Shown: piece by piece, positions 20,234-28,134 of the stretch
Layout: each line of letters opens with the position of its first letter
Position numbering within the stretch: position 1 is the first letter of the stretch
DNA from: a virus
Length of the DNA: 44,211 nucleotides
Reading direction: 5' to 3' (one strand)
Virus record (IMG/VR): IMGVR_UViG_3300045136_000237
Location: 1 to 44,211 of that record
The notes under the pieces: model-generated
The model's database searches: none
The model's input: the letters and a program-made list of their open reading frames with translations, nothing else
What the model was told of the DNA's origin: nothing
Translations under genes and position numbers: made by a program

Positions 20234-20242
20234 TTCCCTATC

Positions 20243-21019
20243 CTACACAATCTTGCTAAGTGGTTTGTCGAGATACTTCATGTGATTGAAGTGCTCTCGT
20301 TTTGGTGATGTCATGCTGCGCTGCCACGCGATGTAGCGATACCTGTCGCCGAGATCATAGTAGAAGCTGTTCTCTGGAACGTGAGCGTGCGGGCGTAACT
20401 TGACGATCATTTCTGTAAGATCCAAGCCTGAGGCGTAGAGAGCAGAGATCATGCGCTCGAACGAACTCATGACGACACCCCAGCCGATATCTCGAACTCG
20501 CGAATAGCCGATTTTATCAACATGCTTCTTGGCGTAGCTGATCCTGCCCTCGTCGTCGATCATGACGCGATCCACGACATTAACCGGCGCTCTCCAGCAG
20601 ATAGCGACGGCCTCCTTAGTCTTGACGAGACTGTAGGCCTCGGCCAGGACATTCTGAGGACCGAAGGCCGTGTCGGGGAACATGATCCCGACGTAGGGTA
20701 CTTTATAGGGCAGGTTCTGTAGCCCAAGCCAAACAGTCTCGCCCGTCGATGCTGGCTCGTACGGAATTTCAATTGCCTCGACCTCCGGAATTGGGAGGTG
20801 ATTGACGAAGCACGAACGATGACTGCGAGGGTAGACGTAGGCCGCCTTGATGTCGCAGCCGAGAACCTGTGCCTGACGTAATGTGTTGAGCGAGAGTTCA
20901 TACATCGGCCCCCAGTTCCCCTTGATGTCTACGACAGGGGCGAACATCTTGTGCCCCCTCCAGCCTAGAAATCTCGTGCCCATCCCCGCACAGGGGACGA
21001 GCATCAACAGCTCAGTCAC
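20243..21019 (-). CDS. Sugar-1-phosphate nucleotidyltransferase
   Basis: A 258-residue protein with the nucleotidyltransferase signature: PCAGMGTRF (9-17), then KMFAPV for the sugar-phosphate side and a FPDTAFGP segment carrying the metal-binding aspartate. Enzymes of this fold join a sugar-1-phosphate to UTP or TTP to give a nucleotide sugar. Together with the epimerase, the RmlD-like reductase and the two glycosyltransferases it could supply an activated sugar. It is coupled to the exonuclease gene by ATGA. Confidence 0.85.
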   Translation of the reverse strand: MTELLMLVPCAGMGTRFLGWRGHKMFAPVVDIKGNWGPMYELSLNTLRQAQVLGCDIKAAYVYPRSHRSCFVNHLPIPEVEAIEIPYEPASTGETVWLGLQNLPYKVPYVGIMFPDTAFGPQNVLAEAYSLVKTKEAVAICWRAPVNVVDRVMIDDEGRISYAKKHVDKIGYSRVRDIGWGVVMSSFERMISALYASGLDLTEMIVKLRPHAHVPENSFYYDLGDRYRYIAWQRSMTSPKREHFNHMKYLDKPLSKIV

Positions 21020-21621
21020 CAGGTAGGCCTCTCGAGCAAACCACAGCGACGAAATTCGTCGAACACAAGTCGCAGGACCCTCACGTCCCGAACATTGTGA
21101 TCAACGATGTAGTCCATCGCTTCCTTCTCTCCAGCTAGGGCTCTATGCCAGTAGCGAGGGACAATGCTCGTTTTCTCTTCGAGCAACTCAAGAAACTCCT
21201 GCACTGCCTGCAAGCGATGAGAGTGAAGCTGAAGGTATTTGCGAGACTCACGCAGGAGATCAATGTGCTTGACTGCGCGGCTGATGACCTTCGACCTTGC
21301 GTTCGGATTGGCAATCAGCCTGGCATTCAGCATGGGGATGTCGAAACCAAAGGGCGACCCGGTTGGCGACATGCCGCGCTTCCCATTCCAGGAGACGAGG
21401 ATGTCGTGTTGCACGAGGTGGTCGCGGATACTCATCGCCAGCTTCGTATCGTCGAACTTTTTGCCTCCGACTCGATACTTCGGATCATCTAGCCTCGCCA
21501 CCCAGATATCGTCTTCCTTGGCGTGAGCGCAGGCACAGGAGAGCAGGTGACCAAAGGATCCATTAAGGGCCGTGGCTTCGAGATCGAAAAAGCCGATCTC
21601 GAAGTTAATGTACTCGCTCAT
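21016..21621 (-). CDS. RNase H-like 3'-5' exonuclease (DEDD type)
   Basis: A 201-residue protein. FFDLEAT (Asp 13, Glu 15) is motif I, FDIPML is motif II and HNVRDVRVL is motif III of the DEDD exonuclease family, close to the exonuclease domain of family-B polymerases. It would trim DNA or RNA ends. The ATG at 21621 is chosen because it sits seven bases after a strong -10 box; an ATG three codons upstream lies at the edge of that box. It is the first gene of the operon. Confidence 0.85.
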   Translation of the reverse strand: MSEYINFEIGFFDLEATALNGSFGHLLSCACAHAKEDDIWVARLDDPKYRVGGKKFDDTKLAMSIRDHLVQHDILVSWNGKRGMSPTGSPFGFDIPMLNARLIANPNARSKVISRAVKHIDLLRESRKYLQLHSHRLQAVQEFLELLEEKTSIVPRYWHRALAGEKEAMDYIVDHNVRDVRVLRLVFDEFRRCGLLERPTW

Positions 21622-21628
21622 GCGTCTC

Positions 21629-21657
21629 ATGATAATGCGTATCTATCGATTTGTCAA
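21629..21657 (-). promoter_or_regulatory. Promoter of the exonuclease-to-lysis operon (leaderless)
   Basis: TTGACA (21652-21657), a 17-base spacer and TATCAT (21629-21634) on the minus strand, seven bases ahead of the ATG at 21621. The -35 hexamer overlaps the stop codon of the tail gene at 21654. The hexamers are the same as in the promoter at 8783-8811, so both may be used by the same polymerase form. Confidence 0.85.
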
Positions 21658-23000
21658 TATAGTTCGAAGAACGGGCGAGTCAAGGTAACCGTAGCAGGTA
21701 CGAGATTAGGTGCCGCGAATCGCACGAAGCTCGCCGCTGCGGCGGCAGCCTCTGGCGTAGCCCCCCAGGCTGCCCTAATATTGGAAAGTCGATACAGGCC
21801 AGGCTGCGGGAAAATAAATCTCAGCCTTGCGTTCGCGTAGCTGTGCCAAGCCGACACAACCGTGAATACGTTCTTACCGCTGATCCTCGCTGCCCTACAC
21901 TCATTTGCGGGATTGGGGGTACTCGGAGATGTTGCCGAAACCCAGTCGACTGCGATATGGATTGGGAACCCACTGATGATATCCGCCGCTACGGCAAGAT
22001 ACAGACCGGAGAACGACGAGGCCGGAGCCTGCAACGTAAAGGCGTGCAGGAGCTCGGCTCGGTAGCTCGTAACATTGACATCAATGGAGGCCGTCGTGGC
22101 CGTCAGGCTTCCCCCTGCAACCGTCCACGATGTGTTCTGATGTTGATTGACTGGCCAGCTCGTTAAGACCTGAAAGTCGATCTTGATCTTCCTCGGCATT
22201 AGAGGATGGATTGGGATAGCCCTCATCTCGGTGCCGACAGTAACATTATCAACCCCAGGGTTGGTAATACTGTCAGCCCTCGAGAGAGCATCAAAGATAG
22301 CATTGGATGTCTTTGTGCCGACAGCCCCGTAAAGTGAGCACTTAGGGACGATCTGCTCGTTCTCATAAACAGGGTTTGGCTCCACAGGTTTAACTGACGC
22401 AATCGTCACATCCCACCAAACAGGCCTAGTCGGCTGAGCGTACGGAGGATTGGTCGAGGGCAGGGTTACAAAGTATCCCCCGCTCGTTCCAATATTCTGT
22501 GTAATATTAACAGTTGTCGTATAATCTGCTCCGTTGAACTCCGCCTTTTCGACTCTCAGGACGAACGACCATCTCCAGGCCTGAAGCTTCTGTGATCGAA
22601 TCTCTTCAAACTTCAGCCCCCCGATCAGCGAACCGTAGACGATCGTTTCCCCTGAGCCCGCAGGATCAGGATCCCAGGCCAACGTAATCAATCCCCTTCC
22701 ACCGGTCGTAAAATTATCGTCTGAAATCTCGGTATCCGGATCGAAGAAGTATCTCGCGGTGTCGAGCTGCAGCTGGAGATCCCTGAGGCTGGCGAGGGAG
22801 CTCGCAAACCCGGAGACAGCAACGTGTGTTCTCTGAGCCGCCACATCCCCTCGCGGCTCGATACCGAACGGAACGAGGGGGGCATAGGAACTAGGGGCTC
22901 TCGGGAAGACCCTTACCTCCTGCACCCAAATGTCTCCGTCGAGAGTCATAACCGGGACACCGGCGGACCAGATTGTAAGATATCTAGGCTCGAGGAACAT
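21654..23000 (-). CDS. Tail protein, large beta-rich
   Basis: A 448-residue protein. It is beta-rich and Thr/Ser-rich, with few charged helices, as tail tip and fibre proteins are. The N-terminus has GDIWVQEVRVFPRAP, the middle VVWW-type strands and NITQNIG, and the C-terminal third (AVDWVSATSPSTPNP, ARLRFIFPQPGLYRLSNIRAAWG) looks like a carbohydrate-binding jelly roll. It follows the distal-tail-like gene directly. The exact place in the tail is not clear. Confidence 0.6.
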   Translation of the reverse strand: MFLEPRYLTIWSAGVPVMTLDGDIWVQEVRVFPRAPSSYAPLVPFGIEPRGDVAAQRTHVAVSGFASSLASLRDLQLQLDTARYFFDPDTEISDDNFTTGGRGLITLAWDPDPAGSGETIVYGSLIGGLKFEEIRSQKLQAWRWSFVLRVEKAEFNGADYTTTVNITQNIGTSGGYFVTLPSTNPPYAQPTRPVWWDVTIASVKPVEPNPVYENEQIVPKCSLYGAVGTKTSNAIFDALSRADSITNPGVDNVTVGTEMRAIPIHPLMPRKIKIDFQVLTSWPVNQHQNTSWTVAGGSLTATTASIDVNVTSYRAELLHAFTLQAPASSFSGLYLAVAADIISGFPIHIAVDWVSATSPSTPNPANECRAARISGKNVFTVVSAWHSYANARLRFIFPQPGLYRLSNIRAAWGATPEAAAAAASFVRFAAPNLVPATVTLTRPFFELY

Positions 23001-23933
23001 CTACCTAAATACCTCCGGAACTAACGCCACCCATGTTCCACTCATGGAGTTGACGTATAGATTTATCGGATTTACATCTGATGTAACAAGCGGCACATAC
23101 CCGGATCCCGAAACAGGTGCGACGAGAAGCAGCAGTGGGACCGTGGTCTGCGTTCTCTCGTCTACTGTGTTTCTGTAAATTACCCCCCGGAGAGAATCAA
23201 AAATACCGCCTGGCGCAGGGATGCTCAGCGAGAACTGCGGCGACGCCCCCCACCAATAACTCTGCGGCGAGTTGCGCACAGAAATCGTGCACGTACCGCC
23301 AGATGTCGAAAGATATACCTGCGAAACACCGGGGTATGTTGGCACAATGATGTTGTTCACTGAGGCGGTCAACGTGACCTGCTTGATCCTCATTGCCCCT
23401 CGAAGAGCAGCCGTCGTACCATCCGAAAGCACTCTAAAAGCACTGGTGTTGAACAAGTATGCATTGGCTCTGTGCGTAATTACCGAAAAGCTGAATTTCG
23501 AAGACAGCGTTCCCTGCCTGAACCTGGAGAAGACATATGACGGCAACTCGCGAGGCCTGAAGTACAGCGCAAGAGTCTCCAGACTAAAAGACTCTGTGAA
23601 GACTAGTCTATCAAAGCCATTTGGACAGAATGGGTCGGCTGCGGGAGGGGTGCTAATCCAGATATTCTCGGGGTTGAGGGCACGATCGATACTGTGAACG
23701 ATGTCCCGAACCTGTGTACTCGCTGTAGCAGAAATACGCCCCTCAAAATTAATGACGTACCCAGCCTGCCCCTGCATCTCGACAATGCGCGGCAGCCCAT
23801 ATGGATCACGAACGTCAGCGCCGGGGTTCGCAATCTCGTCGACTGTCACGCGATCGACAAACGTCGTCGACCGATCGTTGATGTTAACTCCTGGATAACC
23901 AAGCAGGATATCATGCGTTAGGCTAATGATCAT
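23001..23933 (-). CDS. Putative distal-tail-like protein
   Basis: A 310-residue protein. The N-terminal 110 residues, with FEGRISATASTQVRDIVHS and ALNPENIW, have the feel of the Dit N-terminal domain that forms the ring at the end of a siphophage tail. The rest is beta-rich with a Ser/Thr/Gly-rich second domain. It is joined to the connector gene by TAATG. The identification rests on pattern and position, not on a diagnostic motif. Confidence 0.5.
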   Translation of the reverse strand: MIISLTHDILLGYPGVNINDRSTTFVDRVTVDEIANPGADVRDPYGLPRIVEMQGQAGYVINFEGRISATASTQVRDIVHSIDRALNPENIWISTPPAADPFCPNGFDRLVFTESFSLETLALYFRPRELPSYVFSRFRQGTLSSKFSFSVITHRANAYLFNTSAFRVLSDGTTAALRGAMRIKQVTLTASVNNIIVPTYPGVSQVYLSTSGGTCTISVRNSPQSYWWGASPQFSLSIPAPGGIFDSLRGVIYRNTVDERTQTTVPLLLLVAPVSGSGYVPLVTSDVNPINLYVNSMSGTWVALVPEVFR

Positions 23934-24628
23934 TATCTACGTTCGCTAGCTAGGTAGAGAGAGCGATACGATTGAGCCTCTTCGTTCAGCACTCTAACCG
24001 TCGCCAGGAGATCACTCGGAGTAGCCGAGTCAACAGCGTTCGCCTGCAGCCATTGAGCGAAGTTCACCCTGTCCATGAACAGTCTGTTGAGCGCGAGAGC
24101 GCTGGCTCGGTACACGACGGCCCAGTAGTACGCATCATCGACAGTAGAGCTTTCGGCTGGAGTAGAGACCGTCCTGACGCCGTAGGTGTAGCGAATGAAC
24201 AAGAAACCCGTGTCCTTGTACGATTCGAGATATATCACGGGGACATAGAGCCTCCACGTTGCGATAGCACCCGCAGTCGTGCTCACTCGCTCGACAAACC
24301 ACCCACTCCCCATATCTCCCCTAATGGCGCGCGGGATCGTCATAACGAGATTCCCGTTATTGCCGTCGAGGAGACTGACATCGAGCACTCTCGGGTCGGG
24401 TTGCGGAAGAGTGAAGTTAACGGCGAACCTTGCCGAGGCGAACTGAGCAGAAATGCTCGACAGAGCAATGGAAGTAGTCCCCGTGCTGCGCACTCGCGTA
24501 ACTTCAACCCAGGCGTGCGCTTGCTTGATGTAGGCGTTGAGATTCGCGTCGCTCCACGTTGCGGAGCCTGGATCGCTTACAATTTGACGAATATCGGTAC
24601 GAACATTAGCCGAAATCCATGTGGCCAT
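23933..24628 (-). CDS. Head-tail connector protein (gp6-like)
   Basis: A 231-residue protein. The start, NVRTDIRQIVSDPGSATW followed by SDANLNAYIKQAHAW, is typical of phage connector or adaptor proteins that sit below the portal. The middle is beta-rich and the C-terminus is a long helix (VRVLNEEAQSYRSLYLASERR). A TAAAAT hexamer lies six bases ahead of the ATG and could be an internal promoter, but AGGA in the same bases could instead be a ribosome site. Confidence 0.7.
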   Translation of the reverse strand: MATWISANVRTDIRQIVSDPGSATWSDANLNAYIKQAHAWVEVTRVRSTGTTSIALSSISAQFASARFAVNFTLPQPDPRVLDVSLLDGNNGNLVMTIPRAIRGDMGSGWFVERVSTTAGAIATWRLYVPVIYLESYKDTGFLFIRYTYGVRTVSTPAESSTVDDAYYWAVVYRASALALNRLFMDRVNFAQWLQANAVDSATPSDLLATVRVLNEEAQSYRSLYLASERR

Positions 24629-24642
24629 AGTCCTATTTTACA

Positions 24643-25314
24643 CTATCGACTTACTATCCATCCGTCCGTCGTAATTCCTCGCTCGCCTTCTTCTCGCACG
24701 ATAATATCGAGAGCGCCAGGGACGGGGTAGAAAGGACCAAACCTCGCGTGCAGCCTCAGCCAGAAGTGTGCATCCCCGAGCCTGATGTCGGCTTCTTCGG
24801 GCCTGACAGGCCACCTGTCCTCAGAAAGCGGATGCATGACTTGTGTGTGATCAATCACGCAGTACGCGTTGTGCACGATGCTGTTCGCCTCATGCATGCC
24901 GTACACACGAAGCTGCGAACAATAGACAACAGTTTTGCGAGCGATGCACTCTTCGTACATCAGCTCGTACTTCTTGTTCGATGGTTTGGAGTCGTCCGTG
25001 CAATAGGTAATAACTGCGTCTTCGTAGCGAGAAGCAACAAGATCGAGAGCAGCGTTGATCTTTAGAGAGTAGGGGATGAGCAGGTATCTATCGTTTTCCT
25101 TGGGAGTAGGGACAATAAGGATCTCGGCCCCGACTCTCCTCAGATAGTCTACTTTGTCGGCATCCTCCTCGTCTTCGCAGCCGACAATGAGAAGATCAGG
25201 CCACTTCGTTCCCGAGTAGATAGCGGCAGCTATCTCGCGGTAACGATCGCGGGAGCGGCGATAGATCGTCCAGATGACGACAAGAGGAGCGCCTTCTTGA
25301 ATGCTTCCACCCAT
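24643..25314 (-). CDS. GT-A-type glycosyltransferase-like protein
   Basis: A 223-residue protein. An N-terminal strand PLVVIWTIYRRS, a LLIVGCED segment and ITYCTDDSKPSNKKY with adjacent aspartates in the place of the metal-binding DxD motif suggest a glycosyltransferase of the GT-A fold. A closing LGDAHFWLRLHARFGPF could hold acceptor residues. It overlaps the preceding glycosyltransferase gene by 85 bases. The donor and acceptor are unknown. Confidence 0.6.
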   Translation of the reverse strand: MGGSIQEGAPLVVIWTIYRRSRDRYREIAAAIYSGTKWPDLLIVGCEDEEDADKVDYLRRVGAEILIVPTPKENDRYLLIPYSLKINAALDLVASRYEDAVITYCTDDSKPSNKKYELMYEECIARKTVVYCSQLRVYGMHEANSIVHNAYCVIDHTQVMHPLSEDRWPVRPEEADIRLGDAHFWLRLHARFGPFYPVPGALDIIVREEGERGITTDGWIVSR

Positions 25315-26501
25315 TCTTTTGCCCTGTCTCTGTAGTTGTATTCTCGCTCTATGCGTGCCCTGGCACGCTCACCGATTTCTTGCCTCAGGTTGGCATCATT
25401 CACGAGGGCGTTGATCGCGTATCTCCACTGATATCCAGACCTTGCCAACAGCCCATCCTTCCCATGTTTGACGACCGAATAGGGGTGATATCTATGCGCA
25501 AAGTCCTGCCCGACGAAAGCCGCCCCCGTAGCAGAGATCTCCATCCAGTGTAGTTCGCTCTTGCATCGGTCGAACTCGTCGCCCCCGAGGGGAGCGACGC
25601 CGATATCTGCGTGCACGTCAGCAAGGAGGCGAGGGAATTCGGTGTGATCGACTCGTTCGTAGACCTCATCGAAGACTTTCTTGAACAGTGGCATAAGATT
25701 GTCGTCGTCGGCCCCGATAAAGACCGAGGTCACCTTACCCTTTTGGCGCAGTTCCTCAATGGCGAGGTAGCAGTGCGGAGTGCCGTCCTCCTTCTTGCCC
25801 GTGAAGTACGAACCAAGATAGTCGCGCATGCGAGCAGCGCTTCCGTAGTAGACGATGCGAACTTTGCTGTGATCATGCTTGCACTCGGATCGTGAAAGTT
25901 TGGACTTGTAAAGTTCAGGATTGAGAGAGTTGCGAATAACGACGACATTCTTGTTGTAGGCGGAGTAGAACTCGGACAGGGCAGGCGTGCTCACAGTCAC
26001 GACGTGAGCACGCCTAGCCATTCTCGCTACCAGGTCTCTCTCGTGATCAACGTCAACCTTGTACCCGTTCCAGGATTTGACACCGTGAGAGATATGAAGA
26101 TCATCGGTTTCATAAACAATTCCCTTCTTCCACGCCTTCTCCACAACCTCCCAGACAGGACGAGTAATCATGTCTTGAGGGGCAACGACATGATTTGGGC
26201 CGAGTCGCGCATGCTCGTTCGCGCCACTGATGTCGTCGAAATGCCACCGAAGATTTGCACAGGATGGCGATGAGCACTTCCAGCTCGTGTTATAGTACCT
26301 TCTGAAGAGCAGAACGTCGAGAGTGTCAAGAACAGACAGATCTATCTGCGCTTCACCTGTCTGCGGGTTGACGACAACATTGAAGTCTCGGAGGAAAACT
26401 GGCTCCCAGTCGAAGAAGGGGAAGAGCGGTGCGTGCATGCCGCCGCGGTACTCGTGACAGGGACCCGCCTCGACGAAACCCCAGAACCCTACTCTTTTCA
26501 T
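25230..26501 (-). CDS. GT-B-type glycosyltransferase
   Basis: A 423-residue protein. IVYETDDLHIS near residue 128, then RIVYYGSAAR opening the second Rossmann domain, FIGADDDN, and KSELHWMEISATGAAFVG near residue 330 with the family GT4 E-x7-E-like region. GT-B enzymes transfer a sugar from a nucleotide donor. It is the first gene after the capsid terminator and has its own promoter. The substrate may be the virion or the host envelope. Confidence 0.8.
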   Translation of the reverse strand: MKRVGFWGFVEAGPCHEYRGGMHAPLFPFFDWEPVFLRDFNVVVNPQTGEAQIDLSVLDTLDVLLFRRYYNTSWKCSSPSCANLRWHFDDISGANEHARLGPNHVVAPQDMITRPVWEVVEKAWKKGIVYETDDLHISHGVKSWNGYKVDVDHERDLVARMARRAHVVTVSTPALSEFYSAYNKNVVVIRNSLNPELYKSKLSRSECKHDHSKVRIVYYGSAARMRDYLGSYFTGKKEDGTPHCYLAIEELRQKGKVTSVFIGADDDNLMPLFKKVFDEVYERVDHTEFPRLLADVHADIGVAPLGGDEFDRCKSELHWMEISATGAAFVGQDFAHRYHPYSVVKHGKDGLLARSGYQWRYAINALVNDANLRQEIGERARARIEREYNYRDRAKEWVEAFKKALLLSSSGRSIAAPAIVTAR

Positions 26502-26508
26502 AACAGTA

Positions 26509-26517
26509 AGTATAGCA
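26509..26517 (-). promoter_or_regulatory. Extended -10 promoter of the glycosyltransferase/tail operon
   Basis: TGC-TATACT on the minus strand (TATACT at 26509-26514), seven bases ahead of the ATG at 26501. No good -35 is visible because the capsid terminator occupies that place; the extended TGn motif may make up for it. The transcript would be leaderless. Confidence 0.65.
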
Positions 26518-26524
26518 GAAAAAG

Positions 26525-26554
26525 AGAGGCCCCCGCAACACAGCGGGGGCCTCT
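26525..26554 (-). terminator. Strong intrinsic terminator after the major capsid gene
   Basis: AGAGGCCCCCGC, a six-base loop and GCGGGGGCCTCT form a perfect 12-bp GC-rich stem, followed on the minus strand by CTTTTTC. It lies 24 bases after the stop codon of the capsid gene. This is the clearest terminator in the window and separates high-level capsid transcription from the glycosyltransferase gene. Confidence 0.93.
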
Positions 26555-26577
26555 TGCTCCCTAGGCTAACTTAGCAG

Positions 26578-27519
26578 TTAGCCGTTGAGAGCGGTGGACT
26601 CGACACGAACCGTTCGATCGACGTTGGCCGAGCGAATCAGGCGGCAGCCGAACATCGTCTTCCAGCCGATAATCGCCTTCTGGGCGATCGGGTCGACATG
26701 GTCCCCGCCGGGCGGGACGACGAAGACCTGAAGACGCTGCATCCACTGAAGGACGTACGCATCAGGCCCGAAGAACGTGGTGGCGTAGACATTCGCGCCA
26801 CCACCGCCAGCCCCCAGGAACCTCGAAGCTCGCGTGCTCACAAGGAACCGAACACCGGCGTACATACCGATCTCGGCATTCGAGAGCGGCCCGCCCATCG
26901 TGTTCGTGTACTTGTAGATATCCATCCAGCCGCCGCTAGCAGTGTCACGCATAAGCGACCCCGCAGCCCACGGATGGATGATCGCACGATAGAACCCGTC
27001 GGGGAATGGCGGAACATCGTTCGCCTGAAGCTGCGCCACGGCTCGCTTCACCAGATCCCCGGTGAGAACGGCCGTAACCGCAGATCGGGCAGCACCGTTC
27101 GAGTAGATGACGTTCGTGCTGTTCAGAAGCTCAAGACGAACGAGCTCGTCGATCGACTTAGCAGCCTGATCTCCGACACGCTCGCTTGCAACTTCGAGCA
27201 AGTTGTGCGGCGACTGAAGAGCAGCAACATCCGAGATCGCGACCGTACCCCCGATCTGCGTAGCGCTGAACGACTCGACGTTAATCGAGAGCGCCTGATC
27301 AGTCGGAGGCGTACCTTCGGTAAGGGCAGACGTGATAGCAGGAAGGTCAGGATAGGCGACGAGAGTGATAAGGTTCGTGCCCTTGATAAACTCGCCCTCC
27401 TGATAGTTCCCCGGAAGAGCATGCACGTACCGCCCACGAAGGTTCTCGAGAACTCGGCGCTGCACCCAGGCCGTAACCGTCAAGTTGAAGTTCGTGGTTG
27501 CGGTCGTGGTGGTAGGCAT
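26578..27519 (-). CDS. Major capsid protein (N4-gp56 type)
   Basis: A 313-residue protein. RRVLENLRG at the start, AITSALTEGTPP near residue 65, QIGGTVAISDVAAL near 90 and ERVGDQAAKSIDELVR near 113 follow the pattern of the N4-gp56 family of HK97-fold capsid proteins. It lies right after the scaffold gene, has an AGGAG site 12 bases upstream and ends at a strong terminator, all as expected for the most abundant virion protein. It builds the icosahedral shell. Confidence 0.85.
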   Translation of the reverse strand: MPTTTTATTNFNLTVTAWVQRRVLENLRGRYVHALPGNYQEGEFIKGTNLITLVAYPDLPAITSALTEGTPPTDQALSINVESFSATQIGGTVAISDVAALQSPHNLLEVASERVGDQAAKSIDELVRLELLNSTNVIYSNGAARSAVTAVLTGDLVKRAVAQLQANDVPPFPDGFYRAIIHPWAAGSLMRDTASGGWMDIYKYTNTMGGPLSNAEIGMYAGVRFLVSTRASRFLGAGGGGANVYATTFFGPDAYVLQWMQRLQVFVVPPGGDHVDPIAQKAIIGWKTMFGCRLIRSANVDRTVRVESTALNG

Positions 27520-27541
27520 TTTTTACATCAACTCCTATGCG

Positions 27542-28111
27542 TTAGCTCAGACGCCCGAACAGGCCAAGGAAGGCCTGATTGAGGGCGCGACGATCTTCCT
27601 CTTCAGGAGTGAGCTGGCGCATGGGGTTATTCGCCTCCTCGGTGCCTGCCGACTCCGTCGCAACTGACTGCTGCGCAGTCAGCTTCTTCTCGATCGTGGC
27701 CAACCTGCTCTCGGAAGGGAGGGGGTCTCCAGGATCAAAAAGCGCGACGGCGTTCGGGAAGCGACGCGCAAGGCGCTCCCGACGTGCCTCCTCCTTCGCG
27801 ACTCGGAGCTCCTCAGCGAGCTTAGACTTCTCGTATTCCAGACGCTCCAAGTCGCTCATCTTTTCAAGCCGAGCCTTCTCGGCCTCGGATCGATACGACT
27901 CAAGATCGGCGACAAGCTTGGCTCGCTCCTTCAGGACAGAGTCAAGCTTTCGCTGCAGCCCCGCAAGGCGGCTCTTGAGTTCGTCGACCTGAGACAGAGC
28001 AGACTCAGCCTCTGCAGTCTGCTCAGACGCAGGCTGCAGCTGTTCATTGACGACGTTGTCAGAATCGGACTCGATAGTCTCATTCTGGGAAAGAATGGTC
28101 TCGTCACTCAT
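27542..28111 (-). CDS. Capsid scaffolding protein
   Basis: A 189-residue protein, acidic at the start, with a long coiled coil at about 40-120 (LKSRLAGLQRKLDSVLKERAKL and beyond) and an acidic C-terminal region ending in FLGLFGRLS. Coiled-coil proteins placed just ahead of the capsid gene usually direct procapsid assembly and then leave. The gene has its own extended -10 promoter six bases before the ATG. Confidence 0.8.
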   Translation of the reverse strand: MSDETILSQNETIESDSDNVVNEQLQPASEQTAEAESALSQVDELKSRLAGLQRKLDSVLKERAKLVADLESYRSEAEKARLEKMSDLERLEYEKSKLAEELRVAKEEARRERLARRFPNAVALFDPGDPLPSESRLATIEKKLTAQQSVATESAGTEEANNPMRQLTPEEEDRRALNQAFLGLFGRLS

Positions 28112-28117
28112 AGTTTC

Positions 28118-28126
28118 AGTATAACA
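28118..28126 (-). promoter_or_regulatory. Leaderless promoter of scaffold and capsid genes
   Basis: TGT-TATACT on the minus strand, with TATACT at 28118-28123 and six bases to the ATG at 28111. The -35 region is weak. Placement between the last giant virion gene and the scaffold gene, together with the terminator at 26525-26554, defines a two-gene capsid unit that can be expressed at a high level on its own. Confidence 0.7.
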
Positions 28127-28134
28127 CTAGATAG

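Noticed and set aside
20224-20240. TAGGAT as a -10 box six bases before ATG 20233
   Set aside because: The same bases form a good AGGATAGGG ribosome site, the TAG is the previous gene's stop codon, and there is no -35, so a promoter is not needed.
21239-26273. Long plus-strand open frames across tail, exonuclease and glycosyltransferase genes
   Set aside because: They lie opposite well-supported minus-strand genes with recognisable motifs, lack ribosome sites, and have compositions typical of antisense frames.
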